A DNA stretch of 64,000 nt from Christiangramia sabulilitoris (GCF_007050985.1 NZ_VHSF01000002.1:62001-126000), one strand, 5' to 3'. Counted from the stretch's first letter, positions 25,212 through 34,489 are shown. The notes: generated by a model from the letters alone, not told the origin. A program made the numbers and translations.

Positions 25212-27569
25212 TTCTTCCATTAGATCTTCGTAATTGATAACCTTGTCTGGCTGGTTGCTATCCGGTGTGTAAAGTATATTCACCCGGATGGCCTTTAAGC
25301 CAACCACGCCCTGGACATCCTCAAGCTTAAGCAGCTCTACCTGGTCTCCAAAATACTTTTTGGCCTGAAGGTATTTTATGTATTGCAAATATTCTCTTTC
25401 ATCGCTTCCCTGGGAATATACAATGGTCATTTTACCCTTCTGGGTCACACGCTCCTCGGTTCCTTTCACGAAAGCTTTGTCAATGCGTTTCTTAATGATC
25501 TCGTACCTGGCGTTGTATGTGCCGTCAACATCAAATTTCTTTTCATCCATTCTATAACGTATAGACATGGTACTATTATATACAAGAATGAGAGACGCAG
25601 CTTCAAGATTGATAGGCGTTTTTTCCTGCAACTGGTAGAAACGGTTTTCCATCTCACACATGGTACTCAATTGCCAGAGTCTCAGGTTGAATAAATAAAC
25701 CTTATTAAAAGGACGCTTATTCGCCATGGAGGCACCAATATACATGTTATGATCTACCCCGTCTGTCTTATATCTTTCAAAATAATGCGGATAGATCTCC
25801 TGGGCCTGTACCTGTTTTTTATCGATATACCGTGACATGGTGCGATTGATCTGCTGCACGGTATCATCATATTTTTTGCGATGATTATAGACCAGACCGG
25901 TTTCCGGGTTGAGCATATTAGAATACTCATCTACCAATTCCCTGATTTCAGCAGATTGCTTTTTTAAATGGCTCATTAAAGGATTCACTTCCTTTTGAAG
26001 AAGATTAAAAACCTTTTGCTCACTACTTGCATTCAGTTTATCTAAAAGTTCTTCTCTGAAATCTGAGATCCTGTATTTTACCTGGTCATATATCGGCAGC
26101 TCCTCGATTTGATAAGCTTTTTCAATAATATTCAGAATGATTTCCAGCTGGTCCAGGAGATCCTGCTTAATGGCCTCATTACGAGCTTCTGAAGAGGCCA
26201 CGATATCAATCTGTCCATAAAGCGGATAAACATCCTTAAAGGTGATATCTTTAAAGGAGGCCAGGCCGTCTTTATCGAGGTCTCTAATGAATTTTTTAGC
26301 TTCTTTTTCAAATACCCAAAGCACACTTGGGTGTATGGAAGTACATTCACTTTGTATCACTGCTTTAATCCTGTTTTCGAAATCATTTCGATTACGTTCC
26401 ACAGTAGAAACAATATAGGGAAGAATATCGTCAAGTTTAATCGCATTGATACTATTCAGTTCATTTTTCCTTTGCGATACCAGTTCCAATATCCCCAGCA
26501 GTTTACCGTTTTTGGCTATAGGTGCCAGCAAACAGCTTTTAATTTTATTTTCAGCAAGATTTCTTGCCAGGAGGTTATCATTTTCCTTTAAATAATCTTC
26601 AACATTCGAGATAGTGAAATAAGTATTACTATCTATCAGTTTCTGAAATCCCTTTTTACATATACCCGTTTCACAGTCATTAGCCAGCTTATTATTCAGA
26701 ATAAAACTTCTGGCATCATCATTCTCCATTCGTTCAAAGATCATTTCTTTATGATTAAAAACCGTGAAGCCAACCCGCAGATCTGAAATTTTATATATAG
26801 ACCTGAAAATTTCCTGAAGTTGTTGTAATTCTTCAGCTTCATTTACTTCCTCAAATAAAAGAGTTGTTTTTAATTCTGAAATAGCATCATCTATAGTCAC
26901 ATCTGTAAGGTTCACAATAGTAAAGCCTTTAAAAATATAACTACCGGGAGGAAATTTTTCCTTCCACAGGTCTGAATCATCTACGTTTTGCAGCAGTCTA
27001 TCCACATCTTCCTGCGATATTTCTGGTGCATCATCTTTCTTAATGATTTCAACAAAATCTGCATTCATGGCTATACGGTAATGACGCTGGATGCCGTTCT
27101 CATCTGGAATATCATAGTATAAAGGCCTGGATACGTCTATCTGGAAATCATAGTGATGCTTTAGTATCTGGATACAGGAAAATATATAAATCATATCTTC
27201 ATCTGTATTCCTGAAAGTGAGTTCAAAATCCTCGCCGGCATTTGCCAGGATCTGTTTCAATCTTTTGGATTTATTGAACAAAACATCATGAAACGGTATA
27301 GAGGCAGCCTTGATTTCATTATTAGTAAGTATACTGGGAAAAAGATCATCTAAAAGAATTTTTATAGGCTCGCGGTATTCCTTTAAAAGTTCGAGATCAT
27401 TAAAACCTTCTGCCAACGCGGGATAATCTGATATATAATCCAGCATTTCCTGCAGGTATTTCCGGGAAATACTGCTTTCGATCTCATTTACTTCCCTCTG
27501 GTATTGTTCAATTACCTTGTGAAAGCTGATCTTTATTTCTAAAGGAAACTCTTTTAACTGCTTCGTCAT
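25203..27569 (-). CDS. GAF-domain protein of unknown function, 788 residues
   Basis: A large soluble protein without a signal peptide. A GAF-like sensor domain is visible at about residues 240-395: LQEIFRSIYKISDLRVGFTV, then CETGICKKGF, NKIKSCLLAPI and GKLLGILELVS. The N-terminal 220 residues are helical and acidic. Residues about 400-600 are rich in charged helices, and the C-terminal 190 residues form a separate alpha/beta segment (MYIGASMANKRPFNKVYLFN onward). No kinase, cyclase, diguanylate or HTH motif is seen, so its output is unknown. It converges on, and overlaps by 9 bp, the HD/DUF5706-like gene. Confidence 0.75.
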   Translation of the reverse strand: MTKQLKEFPLEIKISFHKVIEQYQREVNEIESSISRKYLQEMLDYISDYPALAEGFNDLELLKEYREPIKILLDDLFPSILTNNEIKAASIPFHDVLFNKSKRLKQILANAGEDFELTFRNTDEDMIYIFSCIQILKHHYDFQIDVSRPLYYDIPDENGIQRHYRIAMNADFVEIIKKDDAPEISQEDVDRLLQNVDDSDLWKEKFPPGSYIFKGFTIVNLTDVTIDDAISELKTTLLFEEVNEAEELQQLQEIFRSIYKISDLRVGFTVFNHKEMIFERMENDDARSFILNNKLANDCETGICKKGFQKLIDSNTYFTISNVEDYLKENDNLLARNLAENKIKSCLLAPIAKNGKLLGILELVSQRKNELNSINAIKLDDILPYIVSTVERNRNDFENRIKAVIQSECTSIHPSVLWVFEKEAKKFIRDLDKDGLASFKDITFKDVYPLYGQIDIVASSEARNEAIKQDLLDQLEIILNIIEKAYQIEELPIYDQVKYRISDFREELLDKLNASSEQKVFNLLQKEVNPLMSHLKKQSAEIRELVDEYSNMLNPETGLVYNHRKKYDDTVQQINRTMSRYIDKKQVQAQEIYPHYFERYKTDGVDHNMYIGASMANKRPFNKVYLFNLRLWQLSTMCEMENRFYQLQEKTPINLEAASLILVYNSTMSIRYRMDEKKFDVDGTYNARYEIIKKRIDKAFVKGTEERVTQKGKMTIVYSQGSDEREYLQYIKYLQAKKYFGDQVELLKLEDVQGVVGLKAIRVNILYTPDSNQPDKVINYEDLMEELH

Positions 27570-27679
27570 AACCTGGTAATTTAAGGTAAAATTAAAAGTA
27601 ATTGCCTCTGTAGGTAAGCAACTACTTTTAAATTAACAATAATTTATAAATATTGCCCGTCTATAAATAAGCAGTTCTT

Positions 27680-27687
27680 TATTTTTG
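27680..27687 (+). promoter_or_regulatory. Promoter -7 box for the TlpA-like gene
   Basis: TATTTTTG matches TAnnTTTG and ends 17 bp before the ATG at 27705. A TTG at 27653-27655 lies 24 bp further upstream. Confidence 0.5.
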
Positions 27688-27704
27688 TCAAAAACACGGA
27701 ACAA

Positions 27705-28826
27705 ATGAAAAAATTGGCCATATTATTTTTTGGTTTTGCTTTAATTCTTAGCAGCTGCCAGGAAGATAAAGGATACTATTTAAGTGGTACCATCGACGGA
27801 TTTGAGGATGGCAAAAAAGTTTATATATCAGAGAGGGATGAATCTACCAGAAGCCTTAAAACTATTGATACCGCAGTAGTCAAGGATGGTAAATTTGAAA
27901 TTGACCTTGAAGAACAGGAATTACCAACTTTGAGTTTTTTAGGATTTGAAGGCTTAAATGGTAACGTGGTCTTTATTTCTGAGAATCAGAAAATAAATTT
28001 CGACATTAATAAAGATAGCCTGAGGAACTTCCTGGTTACGGGAGGAAAAGAGAATAAAGCTTTAAATGAATATTTGAGCCATTTAAAGGAATTAAACCGG
28101 AAAATGGTTGGTATGCAAACCGATATGAGAAACGCTGCATCGGCAAGGGATACCGCCCAATTGAACAGTCTTAGAAACACCCAGCAGGAATTGAGGGATA
28201 ATGACAAAAACTTCAAAGAAGAACTTTTCAGCAGAAACAAAGATTCCTATGTATCGGTAATGTTGTTAACAGATATGCTTAACATGAGATCGCATACTTC
28301 TGCGGAAGTAAGAGAAATGTACGGTGAAATTTCTGAAAGACTGAAAAAAACACCTTTAGCCAAATCCTTAAAGGAGACCCTGGATAATAGTCTTGCTGCG
28401 GAAATAGGAAGCAAAGCACCTTCATTTACAGCTCCTACTCCAGATGGTGAGCAATTGTCACTTGAAGATAATCTTGGTAAAGTCACCGTGGTAGATTTCT
28501 GGGCTGCCTGGTGTAAGCCATGTCGCATTGAAAACCCAAACCTGGTTAAAACCTATAATAAGTACAAGGATCAGGGCTTAAATATCATAAGTGTATCCCT
28601 GGACAGACCTGGTCAAAAAGACAGGTGGGTGAAAGCTATTGAAGATGACAATCTTGAACAATGGAGCCATGTGTCCAACCTTAAATTCTGGGATGAGCCT
28701 GTTGCCAGGAAGTACAGGGTGAGATCTATTCCTGCAACCTTCATCCTTGATGAAGATGGTGTGATCGTCGCTAAAAATCTAAGAGGTGAAGAATTGACCA
28801 ATAAGATCGGTGAATTATTGAAGTAA
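27705..28826 (+). CDS. TlpA-like thiol-disulfide oxidoreductase lipoprotein with DUF4369-like N-terminus
   Basis: A 373-residue lipoprotein: the signal ends at Cys18 (ILSSC) followed by acidic QED. Residues about 24-110 form the beta-rich domain (YLSGTIDGFEDGKKVYI) that often precedes thioredoxin domains in Bacteroidota. A coiled-coil-like charged helix spans about 115-175. The C-terminal thioredoxin fold has the redox motif WCKPC (Cys270, Cys273) in VVDFWAAWCKPC and the cis-proline loop SIPATF. It probably acts in the periplasm or on an outer membrane leaflet in reducing disulfides or cytochrome c haem sites; the partner is unknown. Single gene ending in a strong terminator. Confidence 0.9.
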   Translation: MKKLAILFFGFALILSSCQEDKGYYLSGTIDGFEDGKKVYISERDESTRSLKTIDTAVVKDGKFEIDLEEQELPTLSFLGFEGLNGNVVFISENQKINFDINKDSLRNFLVTGGKENKALNEYLSHLKELNRKMVGMQTDMRNAASARDTAQLNSLRNTQQELRDNDKNFKEELFSRNKDSYVSVMLLTDMLNMRSHTSAEVREMYGEISERLKKTPLAKSLKETLDNSLAAEIGSKAPSFTAPTPDGEQLSLEDNLGKVTVVDFWAAWCKPCRIENPNLVKTYNKYKDQGLNIISVSLDRPGQKDRWVKAIEDDNLEQWSHVSNLKFWDEPVARKYRVRSIPATFILDEDGVIVAKNLRGEELTNKIGELLK

Positions 28827-28847
28827 TTATTTTCAATTTGAATAATA

Positions 28848-28874
28848 AAAAAAGCGCCTTTCGGCGCTTTTTTT
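28848..28874. terminator. Bidirectional hairpin terminator
   Basis: A-run, GCGCC, TTTC loop, GGCGC, T-run. It serves the TlpA-like gene (+) and the SIMPL gene (-), whose stop codon at 28873-28875 lies at the end of the T-run. Confidence 0.85.
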
Positions 28875-29562
28875 ATTTTAATTCGAATCCTATACTCACT
28901 TTGATCTTAATTTCTAACTCTCCCGGAGCTATTGTTTGCCCTCCTTCGTTCGACATATTCATTTCCTGCATTGCGGCATCCATCTTATATATTGGCTGAA
29001 AACTGTTGTAATCTGTTTCGCTAATAGTAATAGCCCTGCCTATAGTTTGTCCTAAAGGTTCTGCAAGTTGCCTGGCGATATTCTGAGCATCTAGAACAGC
29101 TTTTTTCCTGGCCTCCTGCTCATATTTTTCCATTTCAGAAGATTTAAATTGTATACCATCTATTCGGTTCAAACCATTTTCTAACAGGCCACGCATGATC
29201 TTTTCATATTTACCAATATCATGGAGCGTTATTGAAATCGCCTGATTTGCCACATAGCTATAGGTCTTCTCATTATAATCATACCTCTTATTAAGATTCA
29301 TATAATCTGTTTGTATATCTTTTTCAGAAATATTTTGAGATTTTAGATATTTGATGACCTGAGCTACAACTTCATCATTTTCTTTCTTAACCTGGGCAGC
29401 TGTAGAACCTTCGTGTTCTATTCTTGATTTAATGAGCACCTCATCTGGCTCAACATTTACAATACCTTCCCCGGTTACATGAACTACAGAGCGGTGCGGT
29501 TCTTGTTGCGCTATGATTGGCATAGTGACTATCAGAGCCAGAGCAAATAATATATTTTTCAT
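28873..29562 (-). CDS. SIMPL-domain (DUF541) periplasmic protein
   Basis: A 229-residue protein with a cleavable signal peptide (MKNILFALALIVTMPIIAQQ). The rest is a SIMPL/DUF541 domain: VHVTGEGIVNVEPDEVLI, then KKENDEVVAQVIKYLKSQNI and DIQTDYMNLNKRYDY, ending ELEIKIKVSIGFEL. The family includes periplasmic oxidative-stress-related proteins of unclear biochemical role. It follows the rhomboid gene by 46 bp on the same strand and may be co-transcribed. Confidence 0.88.
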   Translation of the reverse strand: MKNILFALALIVTMPIIAQQEPHRSVVHVTGEGIVNVEPDEVLIKSRIEHEGSTAAQVKKENDEVVAQVIKYLKSQNISEKDIQTDYMNLNKRYDYNEKTYSYVANQAISITLHDIGKYEKIMRGLLENGLNRIDGIQFKSSEMEKYEQEARKKAVLDAQNIARQLAEPLGQTIGRAITISETDYNSFQPIYKMDAAMQEMNMSNEGGQTIAPGELEIKIKVSIGFELK

Positions 29563-29608
29563 AGTAATAAGTTATTAGAGTTACTATATATCCAATAAGA
29601 ATACCAAA

Positions 29609-30256
29609 CTATATATAGCCTGTTCTTTGCAGAAAAAAAAGAATAACAATGGGAATCGCCAAAAGCACCACCATCAATAAGTGCGCTTCAAAGACCCATG
29701 GAGCAAATAACATCGTGATGAGGTATCCGCCGGTAGCACCTCCAAAATGTGCGTCGTGCCCAATATTATCTGTCCTCTTTTTCATCCCATAGATTGTGTA
29801 AAGTAAATAACCTATTCCGAAGATATAGGCCGGAACAGGAATTACAAAGAATAAGCCTAAGGTCATATCTGGTTGTAAAAGTATCGCGGAATACAAAACC
29901 CCCATAACTGCTCCACTGGCGCCAACGGCAGTATAATTATAATCATTCTTGTGAAAGTAGAATGATAGGAGATTACCTAATAATAAACTACCTAAGTAAA
30001 TTATAAGAAATGCAATAGAGCCTAAATTGTAGATCAGGACATTCGCAAAAAAATACAGGGTTAGCATATTTACAAAAAGATGCCCTGTATCTACATGAAG
30101 AAAACCTGAGGTGAAAATTTGAAATTTGGATCCACCTTTTATTTCTGCTATGTTAAATTTATACTTGTTAAAAAAAGTTTGTTTACTGAAACCTTTAAAA
30201 GAAACCAGAACGTTCACCGCAATTACCACGAGCGTTACAAGGCTTAATTCTCCCAT
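29609..30256 (-). CDS. Rhomboid-family intramembrane serine protease
   Basis: A 215-residue six-helix membrane protein. Catalytic Ser114 is in VGASGAVMG (GxSG motif) and the catalytic His is His170 in GHDAHFGGATGGYL. Asn63 in LFVNMLTLYFF is in the position of the oxyanion-stabilising residue, and the membrane-entry HL..N segment is intact. It should cleave transmembrane segments of membrane proteins; targets are unknown. A minus-strand TATATTTG box at 30276-30283 lies 20 bp before the ATG and faces the divergent acyltransferase promoter. Confidence 0.92.
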   Translation of the reverse strand: MGELSLVTLVVIAVNVLVSFKGFSKQTFFNKYKFNIAEIKGGSKFQIFTSGFLHVDTGHLFVNMLTLYFFANVLIYNLGSIAFLIIYLGSLLLGNLLSFYFHKNDYNYTAVGASGAVMGVLYSAILLQPDMTLGLFFVIPVPAYIFGIGYLLYTIYGMKKRTDNIGHDAHFGGATGGYLITMLFAPWVFEAHLLMVVLLAIPIVILFFLQRTGYI

Positions 30257-30275
30257 ATTTGCTTAAGTTTAGTTT

Positions 30276-30294
30276 CAAATATACCATATATTTG
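30276..30294. promoter_or_regulatory. Overlapping divergent promoter boxes
   Basis: The 19-bp inverted repeat CAAATATACCATATATTTG contains one perfect TAnnTTTG box on each strand: minus 30276-30283 for the rhomboid gene, plus 30287-30294 for the acyltransferase gene. The starts would lie about 30269 (-) and 30301 (+). Confidence 0.55.
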
Positions 30295-30308
30295 CCGAAA
30301 GTTTTTTT

Positions 30309-31214
30309 ATGCATGGATTAGTTTTTTGGCTTGTTTACCCTATTCTTTGGGTGGTTTCCATTCTACCTTTCCGATTATTTTACATGTTTTCTGACGCCAT
30401 TTTTTTCCTGGTTTATTATGTGATTGGCTATAGAAGAAAAACTGTAAGGGAAAATCTCAAACTTGTCTTTCCCGATAAACCTGAAATGGAAATCAACAGG
30501 ATAGAAAAAAAATTTTACAGCCATATGTGCGATATGTTTCTGGAGATGATCAAGAGCATCAGTATTTCAGAAAAAGAGATCGCCAAACGCTTCACCTTTA
30601 CCAACCTGGATTACCTGAGGAAATTAGAAAGTCTCGACAAAAGTCTTATTGTAATGTGTGGTCACTATGCCAGCTATGAATGGATAAATGCCTTGCAGCT
30701 ATACGGACTTAAATACAAGACTTACGGTATCTATAAAAAAATTAAGAATGAACATTTCGATTCTCTGGTAAAGAAAATCAGAGGAAGGTTTGGTGGAACT
30801 TTGATCACCACCCAGAAAACCACAGAGGTCATAAGGTACAACCAGGAGCATGGTATCCTTGGGAATTACGGAATGATCGCCGATCAATCCCCAAAATTAA
30901 GTCGCGCGAAACACTGGATAGATTTTATGGGAATTAAGGTTCCAGTATTCGATGGATCAGACCGGCTGGCCAGGAAAATGGATATGGCTGTAGTATACCT
31001 ACATGTAGAAAAAGTTGGGCGGGGATATTACGAAGCAACTCTCAAACCAATTACTGAGGATGCTCCCGGCGAACCACCACACGCCATCACCAAAAAATTT
31101 GTTGAATACCTGGAGAAGCAAATTTATAAGAAACCGGAATATTATTTATGGACTCATAAACGATGGAAACATCGTAATGAGCCCATACCTGATAATGCTG
31201 AGATAATAGACTAG
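30309..31214 (+). CDS. LpxL/HtrB-type lysophospholipid (lipid A) acyltransferase
   Basis: A 301-residue membrane-associated acyltransferase. An N-terminal hydrophobic anchor (LVFWLVYPILWVVSILPF) is followed by the catalytic HX4E motif in CGHYASYEW (His and Glu about residues 120-125), then RGRFGGTLI and MIADQSPK, as in LpxL/LpxM acyltransferases. Expected role: adding a secondary acyl chain to lipid A at the inner membrane, although related Bacteroidota proteins include aminolipid acyltransferases. The 3' end overlaps the converging mutase gene by 4 bp. Confidence 0.88.
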   Translation: MHGLVFWLVYPILWVVSILPFRLFYMFSDAIFFLVYYVIGYRRKTVRENLKLVFPDKPEMEINRIEKKFYSHMCDMFLEMIKSISISEKEIAKRFTFTNLDYLRKLESLDKSLIVMCGHYASYEWINALQLYGLKYKTYGIYKKIKNEHFDSLVKKIRGRFGGTLITTQKTTEVIRYNQEHGILGNYGMIADQSPKLSRAKHWIDFMGIKVPVFDGSDRLARKMDMAVVYLHVEKVGRGYYEATLKPITEDAPGEPPHAITKKFVEYLEKQIYKKPEYYLWTHKRWKHRNEPIPDNAEIID

Positions 31215-32596
31215 GTAATAATATCCTGAATTTCCCTGATCATTTTTTGGGCAAGTTCATCTGCTTCCTGCTGTGATTTCGCTTCAGTATAAATACGAAT
31301 GATTGGCTCTGTATTGGATTTCCTCAAATGTACCCAGTTTTCCGGAAAATCTATCTTTACCCCATCTACAGTCGAGATCTCTTCCTTTTCATGCCTTTTC
31401 TCAACAGATTTTAAAATACCATCCACGTCCAGTCCCGGTGTGAGTTCGATCTTATTTTTACTCATAAAGTAGGAAGGATATTCGCTCCTTAATTCAGAAA
31501 CTTTTTTACCATTTTCAGCTAAATAAGTAAGAAATAATGCAGAGCCCACAAGACTATCTCTTCCATAATGGGCCTCAGGATAAATAATACCTCCATTGCC
31601 TTCTCCTCCAATAATAGCATTATTATCTTTCATTAACTGTACTACGTTCACCTCACCTACAGCGCTGGCTTCATAACTGCCGCCGTGCTTTTCGGTAACA
31701 TCTCTGAGGGCGCGGGACGAAGATAGGTTACTTACCGTATTACCCGGTGTTTTAGATAAAACATAATCGGCGCAGGTCACAAGGGTGTATTCTTCTCCGA
31801 ACATTTCTCCGTTTTCATCAATAAAAGCAAGTCGGTCAACATCTGGATCTACCACTATACCAAAGTCTGCCTTTTCTTTTTTAACCAGCTCACATATATC
31901 TCCAAGATGTTCCTTCAATGGCTCGGGATTATGCGGAAAATGCCCATTTGGTTCGCAATAGAGTTCAATTACCTCCACACCCATTCTCTTCAACAAAGCG
32001 GGAATAGCAATCCCACCTGTGGAGTTCACCGCATCCACAGCCACCTTTAGCTTGGCACTGGCAACTTTATCTCGGTCCACCAGCTTCAGTTTTAAAACTT
32101 CATCTATATGCTTTTCTATATAATCCTCGATGATGGTTATTTTGCCAAGCGCATCCACATCAGCAAATTGAAAACTTTCCTCCTCGGCGATCTGAAGTAT
32201 TTTCGAACCCGCTTTACCATCTAAAAATTCACCCTTACTATTAAGTAGTTTAAGGGCATTCCACTGTTTTGGATTGTGACTGGCCGTAAGAATGATCCCT
32301 CCATCAGCTTTTTCCAGAGGAACTGCGACTTCTACCGTAGGTGTGGTAGATAAGCCAAGATCAACTACATCTATGCCTAATCCGGTCAGGGTATTCATAG
32401 TTAGTTCCTGGATCATCTTACCGGAAATTCGGGCATCCCTCCCCACAACGACTTTCAGTTTTTTATCTTCTGAATTTGCTTTAAGCCAGGTTCCATATGC
32501 TGCAGCAAATTTTACAGTATCTACCGGGGTTAGATTTTCACCGGTTTTACCACCAATGGTTCCGCGAATTCCTGAAATTGATTTTATTAAGGTCAT
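31211..32596 (-). CDS. glmM: Phosphoglucosamine mutase-type phosphohexomutase
   Basis: A 461-residue alpha-D-phosphohexomutase. The phosphoserine is Ser106 in ILTASHNPKQWNALKLL; the magnesium loop is VDPDVDRLAF; the sugar-binding loop is GEGNGGIIYPE; and the C-terminal phosphate-binding loop is RKSNTEPIIRIYTEA. Full length. Expected to interconvert glucosamine-6-phosphate and glucosamine-1-phosphate for UDP-GlcNAc supply. In Bacteroidota this type may also act on mannose or glucose phosphates, so the exact substrate is less certain than the reaction class. UDP-GlcNAc is the precursor for the acidic sugar branch at 14-17 kb. Confidence 0.87.
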   Translation of the reverse strand: MTLIKSISGIRGTIGGKTGENLTPVDTVKFAAAYGTWLKANSEDKKLKVVVGRDARISGKMIQELTMNTLTGLGIDVVDLGLSTTPTVEVAVPLEKADGGIILTASHNPKQWNALKLLNSKGEFLDGKAGSKILQIAEEESFQFADVDALGKITIIEDYIEKHIDEVLKLKLVDRDKVASAKLKVAVDAVNSTGGIAIPALLKRMGVEVIELYCEPNGHFPHNPEPLKEHLGDICELVKKEKADFGIVVDPDVDRLAFIDENGEMFGEEYTLVTCADYVLSKTPGNTVSNLSSSRALRDVTEKHGGSYEASAVGEVNVVQLMKDNNAIIGGEGNGGIIYPEAHYGRDSLVGSALFLTYLAENGKKVSELRSEYPSYFMSKNKIELTPGLDVDGILKSVEKRHEKEEISTVDGVKIDFPENWVHLRKSNTEPIIRIYTEAKSQQEADELAQKMIREIQDIIT

Positions 32597-32732
32597 TCCT
32601 GATTTTTTAAAATTATTATAGCCTGTCTAATCTGGTATTATCAATAATCCACAAATATACATGGGAGGTCACCTACTCTCCAAAACTTAACAAAAATTAA
32701 CCCCTGCATTGATAAAGTTGTATATTAACGAA

Positions 32733-33338
32733 ATGAATTTCCTTGCCCACATCTACTTATCAGGCGATAACGACCAGATCAAAATTGGTAATTTTATGGC
32801 CGATTCGATAAAAGGAAAGAAATACAAGAAATATCCGGCAGAAATTCAAACCGGGATCATACTTCACCGCGCTATAGATTTTTATACCGATACCCATCCT
32901 GTTTTTATGCAAAGTACAAGACGCTTATTTCCAATTTATGGCCATTATAGCGGGATCATTATTGACATTTTCTATGATCACTTTTTGGCCGCGAACTGGT
33001 CCAGATATTCCGGAACACCATTAAAAAAATATACCCTGGATTTTTATGCTCTATTAAAAGATAATTTTGATGTTTTGCCATCGAAAGTTCAGAGTTTCCT
33101 GCCTTATATGATCAGGGATAACTGGTTGTTAAGTTATGCCTCGATTGAAGGGATTGAACACGTACTAGCCGGACTGAACCGGCGCACAGGAAAAAAGTCT
33201 GACATGCACCTGGCGATAAAAGAACTAAAAGAGCATTACCAGGATTTTCAATTTGAATTCGAAATATTCTTTGATGAGGTTATTATTTTCAGCAGGGAAA
33301 AGATCCTGGAACTTGAAGAAGTCAAAAAAGGCCGGTAA
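32733..33338 (+). CDS. Acyl-carrier-protein phosphodiesterase-like protein (AcpH family)
   Basis: 201 residues from the ATG at 32733. The N-terminus MNFLAHIYLSGD, the FMADSIKGKKYKKYPAEIQTG block, GIILHRAIDFYTDTHPVF and the IIDIFYDHFLAANW segment match the AcpH/HD-related family that removes the phosphopantetheine arm from holo-ACP. The conserved His and Asp residues are present. An upstream in-frame TTG (32709) would add eight residues lacking family similarity. Its stop codon is inside the stem of the terminator at 33326-33352. Cellular role inferred from the family only. Confidence 0.85.
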   Translation: MNFLAHIYLSGDNDQIKIGNFMADSIKGKKYKKYPAEIQTGIILHRAIDFYTDTHPVFMQSTRRLFPIYGHYSGIIIDIFYDHFLAANWSRYSGTPLKKYTLDFYALLKDNFDVLPSKVQSFLPYMIRDNWLLSYASIEGIEHVLAGLNRRTGKKSDMHLAIKELKEHYQDFQFEFEIFFDEVIIFSREKILELEEVKKGR

Positions 33339-33352
33339 AATACCGGCCTTTT
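33326..33352. terminator. Bidirectional hairpin terminator overlapping a stop codon
   Basis: AAAAGGCCGGTA and TACCGGCCTTTT around a short AA loop. The TAA of the AcpH-like gene (33336-33338) lies in the stem, and the other face ends the converging astacin gene. Confidence 0.85.
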
Positions 33353-33373
33353 CATTTTTTAATGTTAAAATTT

Positions 33374-34489
33374 CTATTTAACGAATCTCCATCTACCGCT
33401 AATTAGCTCTACTTCTTTAAGATTTTTACCTTTTTCAACATACCAGGTATCATTCTTTCTTAGAACCATTACCCCTTCAATAACATAGTATTCCCCATTG
33501 ATATATTCTGTTTCAGGATTAGTAGGTTCTGGTTCGGTTGGTTCAGGCTCTGTAGGCTCAGGTTCGGTTGGTTCAGGCTCGGTTGGCTCCGGCTCTGGAA
33601 CTGCTCCCGGGTACATTACCTGGATTCCCTCAAGATCTCCGTTAGAAAGTTCAGATCTTTGCACTGAATATGTTGAACCATCTTTCCTTGTAATAGTAGG
33701 TTGACCATTCGCAGAAAATGAATAAGAACTATACATCATTATAGAACCAAGGTCCAGACCTGCAGTATAATCTGCTCCATCATACCCTGTTTCTACGTAG
33801 GTATAAAAGTTATGTTCTCTTCCAGATTGGATATTATCAAAATGTACGGTTATCGTTTGATCGCGATCTGCACGGCTCTGTTCGTGCCACAGGCCTACAG
33901 CATGCCCTATCTCGTGGATAGTATTCCCTGTAGAGCAAGCGTCTGCTAACGTGATAGGCTGTCTACCGCCTATCATTCCCACGTATGAAGAACATCCTCC
34001 ACCCGGTGTAAAATATATATAATTTGATTCAGAAGAACGTCTTACGAATTGAACTGCCGTCGTAGATTCCCAATGAGCAATAGCATCATTTACCCTTTGC
34101 TGATTCGGAAGGGAAGGGTCGATATCATAATAAACGGTATTATCTGGCCACAAATATTCTGTTCTTCCAACACTTTTGTCGGTCGTCGCAGGATCCTCAT
34201 CTGCTTCCAGTATCAGATTAGCCGGACCTTTAGTGATATTAGACTCCGGTAAAAAGATATCACCCTGATAAAGATATTTACCTTCAATTACCTCGACTGG
34301 CAGCTTTCTACCCGCGAAGTAGATATTGGAAACTTCTCCAGATTTGGAAGGAAAAGCAACTTCTGTGAACTCATCGGCCAGATAAGCCAATGATTCATTT
34401 TCTTCTGTTAGCGAATTAGACAGCTCATCTTCGCTACAGGCAATTAATCCAAACAATGGAATTGCCAAAAGATACTTGAGATTTTTCAT
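33374..34489 (-). CDS. Astacin-family (M12A) zinc metalloprotease lipoprotein with EPTEP linker
   Basis: A 371-residue secreted protease. The signal ends at Cys18 (GLIAC) followed by SEDE, an acidic tag that in Flavobacteria favours export to the cell surface. A propeptide-like segment covers about 25-105. The astacin domain has the zinc signature HEIGHAVGLWHE (192-203) and the Met-turn SIMMYSS (about 249-255). A linker of five EPTEP-type pentapeptides (about 300-325) leads to a small C-terminal module (YINGEYYVIEGVMVLRKND) that is shared with the downstream-numbered paralogue. Tandem paralogue of 34713-35750. Substrates unknown. Confidence 0.92.
   Translation of the reverse strand: MKNLKYLLAIPLFGLIACSEDELSNSLTEENESLAYLADEFTEVAFPSKSGEVSNIYFAGRKLPVEVIEGKYLYQGDIFLPESNITKGPANLILEADEDPATTDKSVGRTEYLWPDNTVYYDIDPSLPNQQRVNDAIAHWESTTAVQFVRRSSESNYIYFTPGGGCSSYVGMIGGRQPITLADACSTGNTIHEIGHAVGLWHEQSRADRDQTITVHFDNIQSGREHNFYTYVETGYDGADYTAGLDLGSIMMYSSYSFSANGQPTITRKDGSTYSVQRSELSNGDLEGIQVMYPGAVPEPEPTEPEPTEPEPTEPEPTEPEPTNPETEYINGEYYVIEGVMVLRKNDTWYVEKGKNLKEVELISGRWRFVK
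33522..33598 (-). repeat. 15-bp tandem repeat coding for the EPTEP linker
   Basis: About five copies of a 15-bp unit (GGTTC-GG-TTCGGTT type on the plus strand) with scattered substitutions. Each unit codes for one Glu-Pro-Thr-Glu-Pro pentapeptide. The paralogous protease lacks this stretch. Such repeats can gain or lose units by slippage without breaking the frame. Confidence 0.75.
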
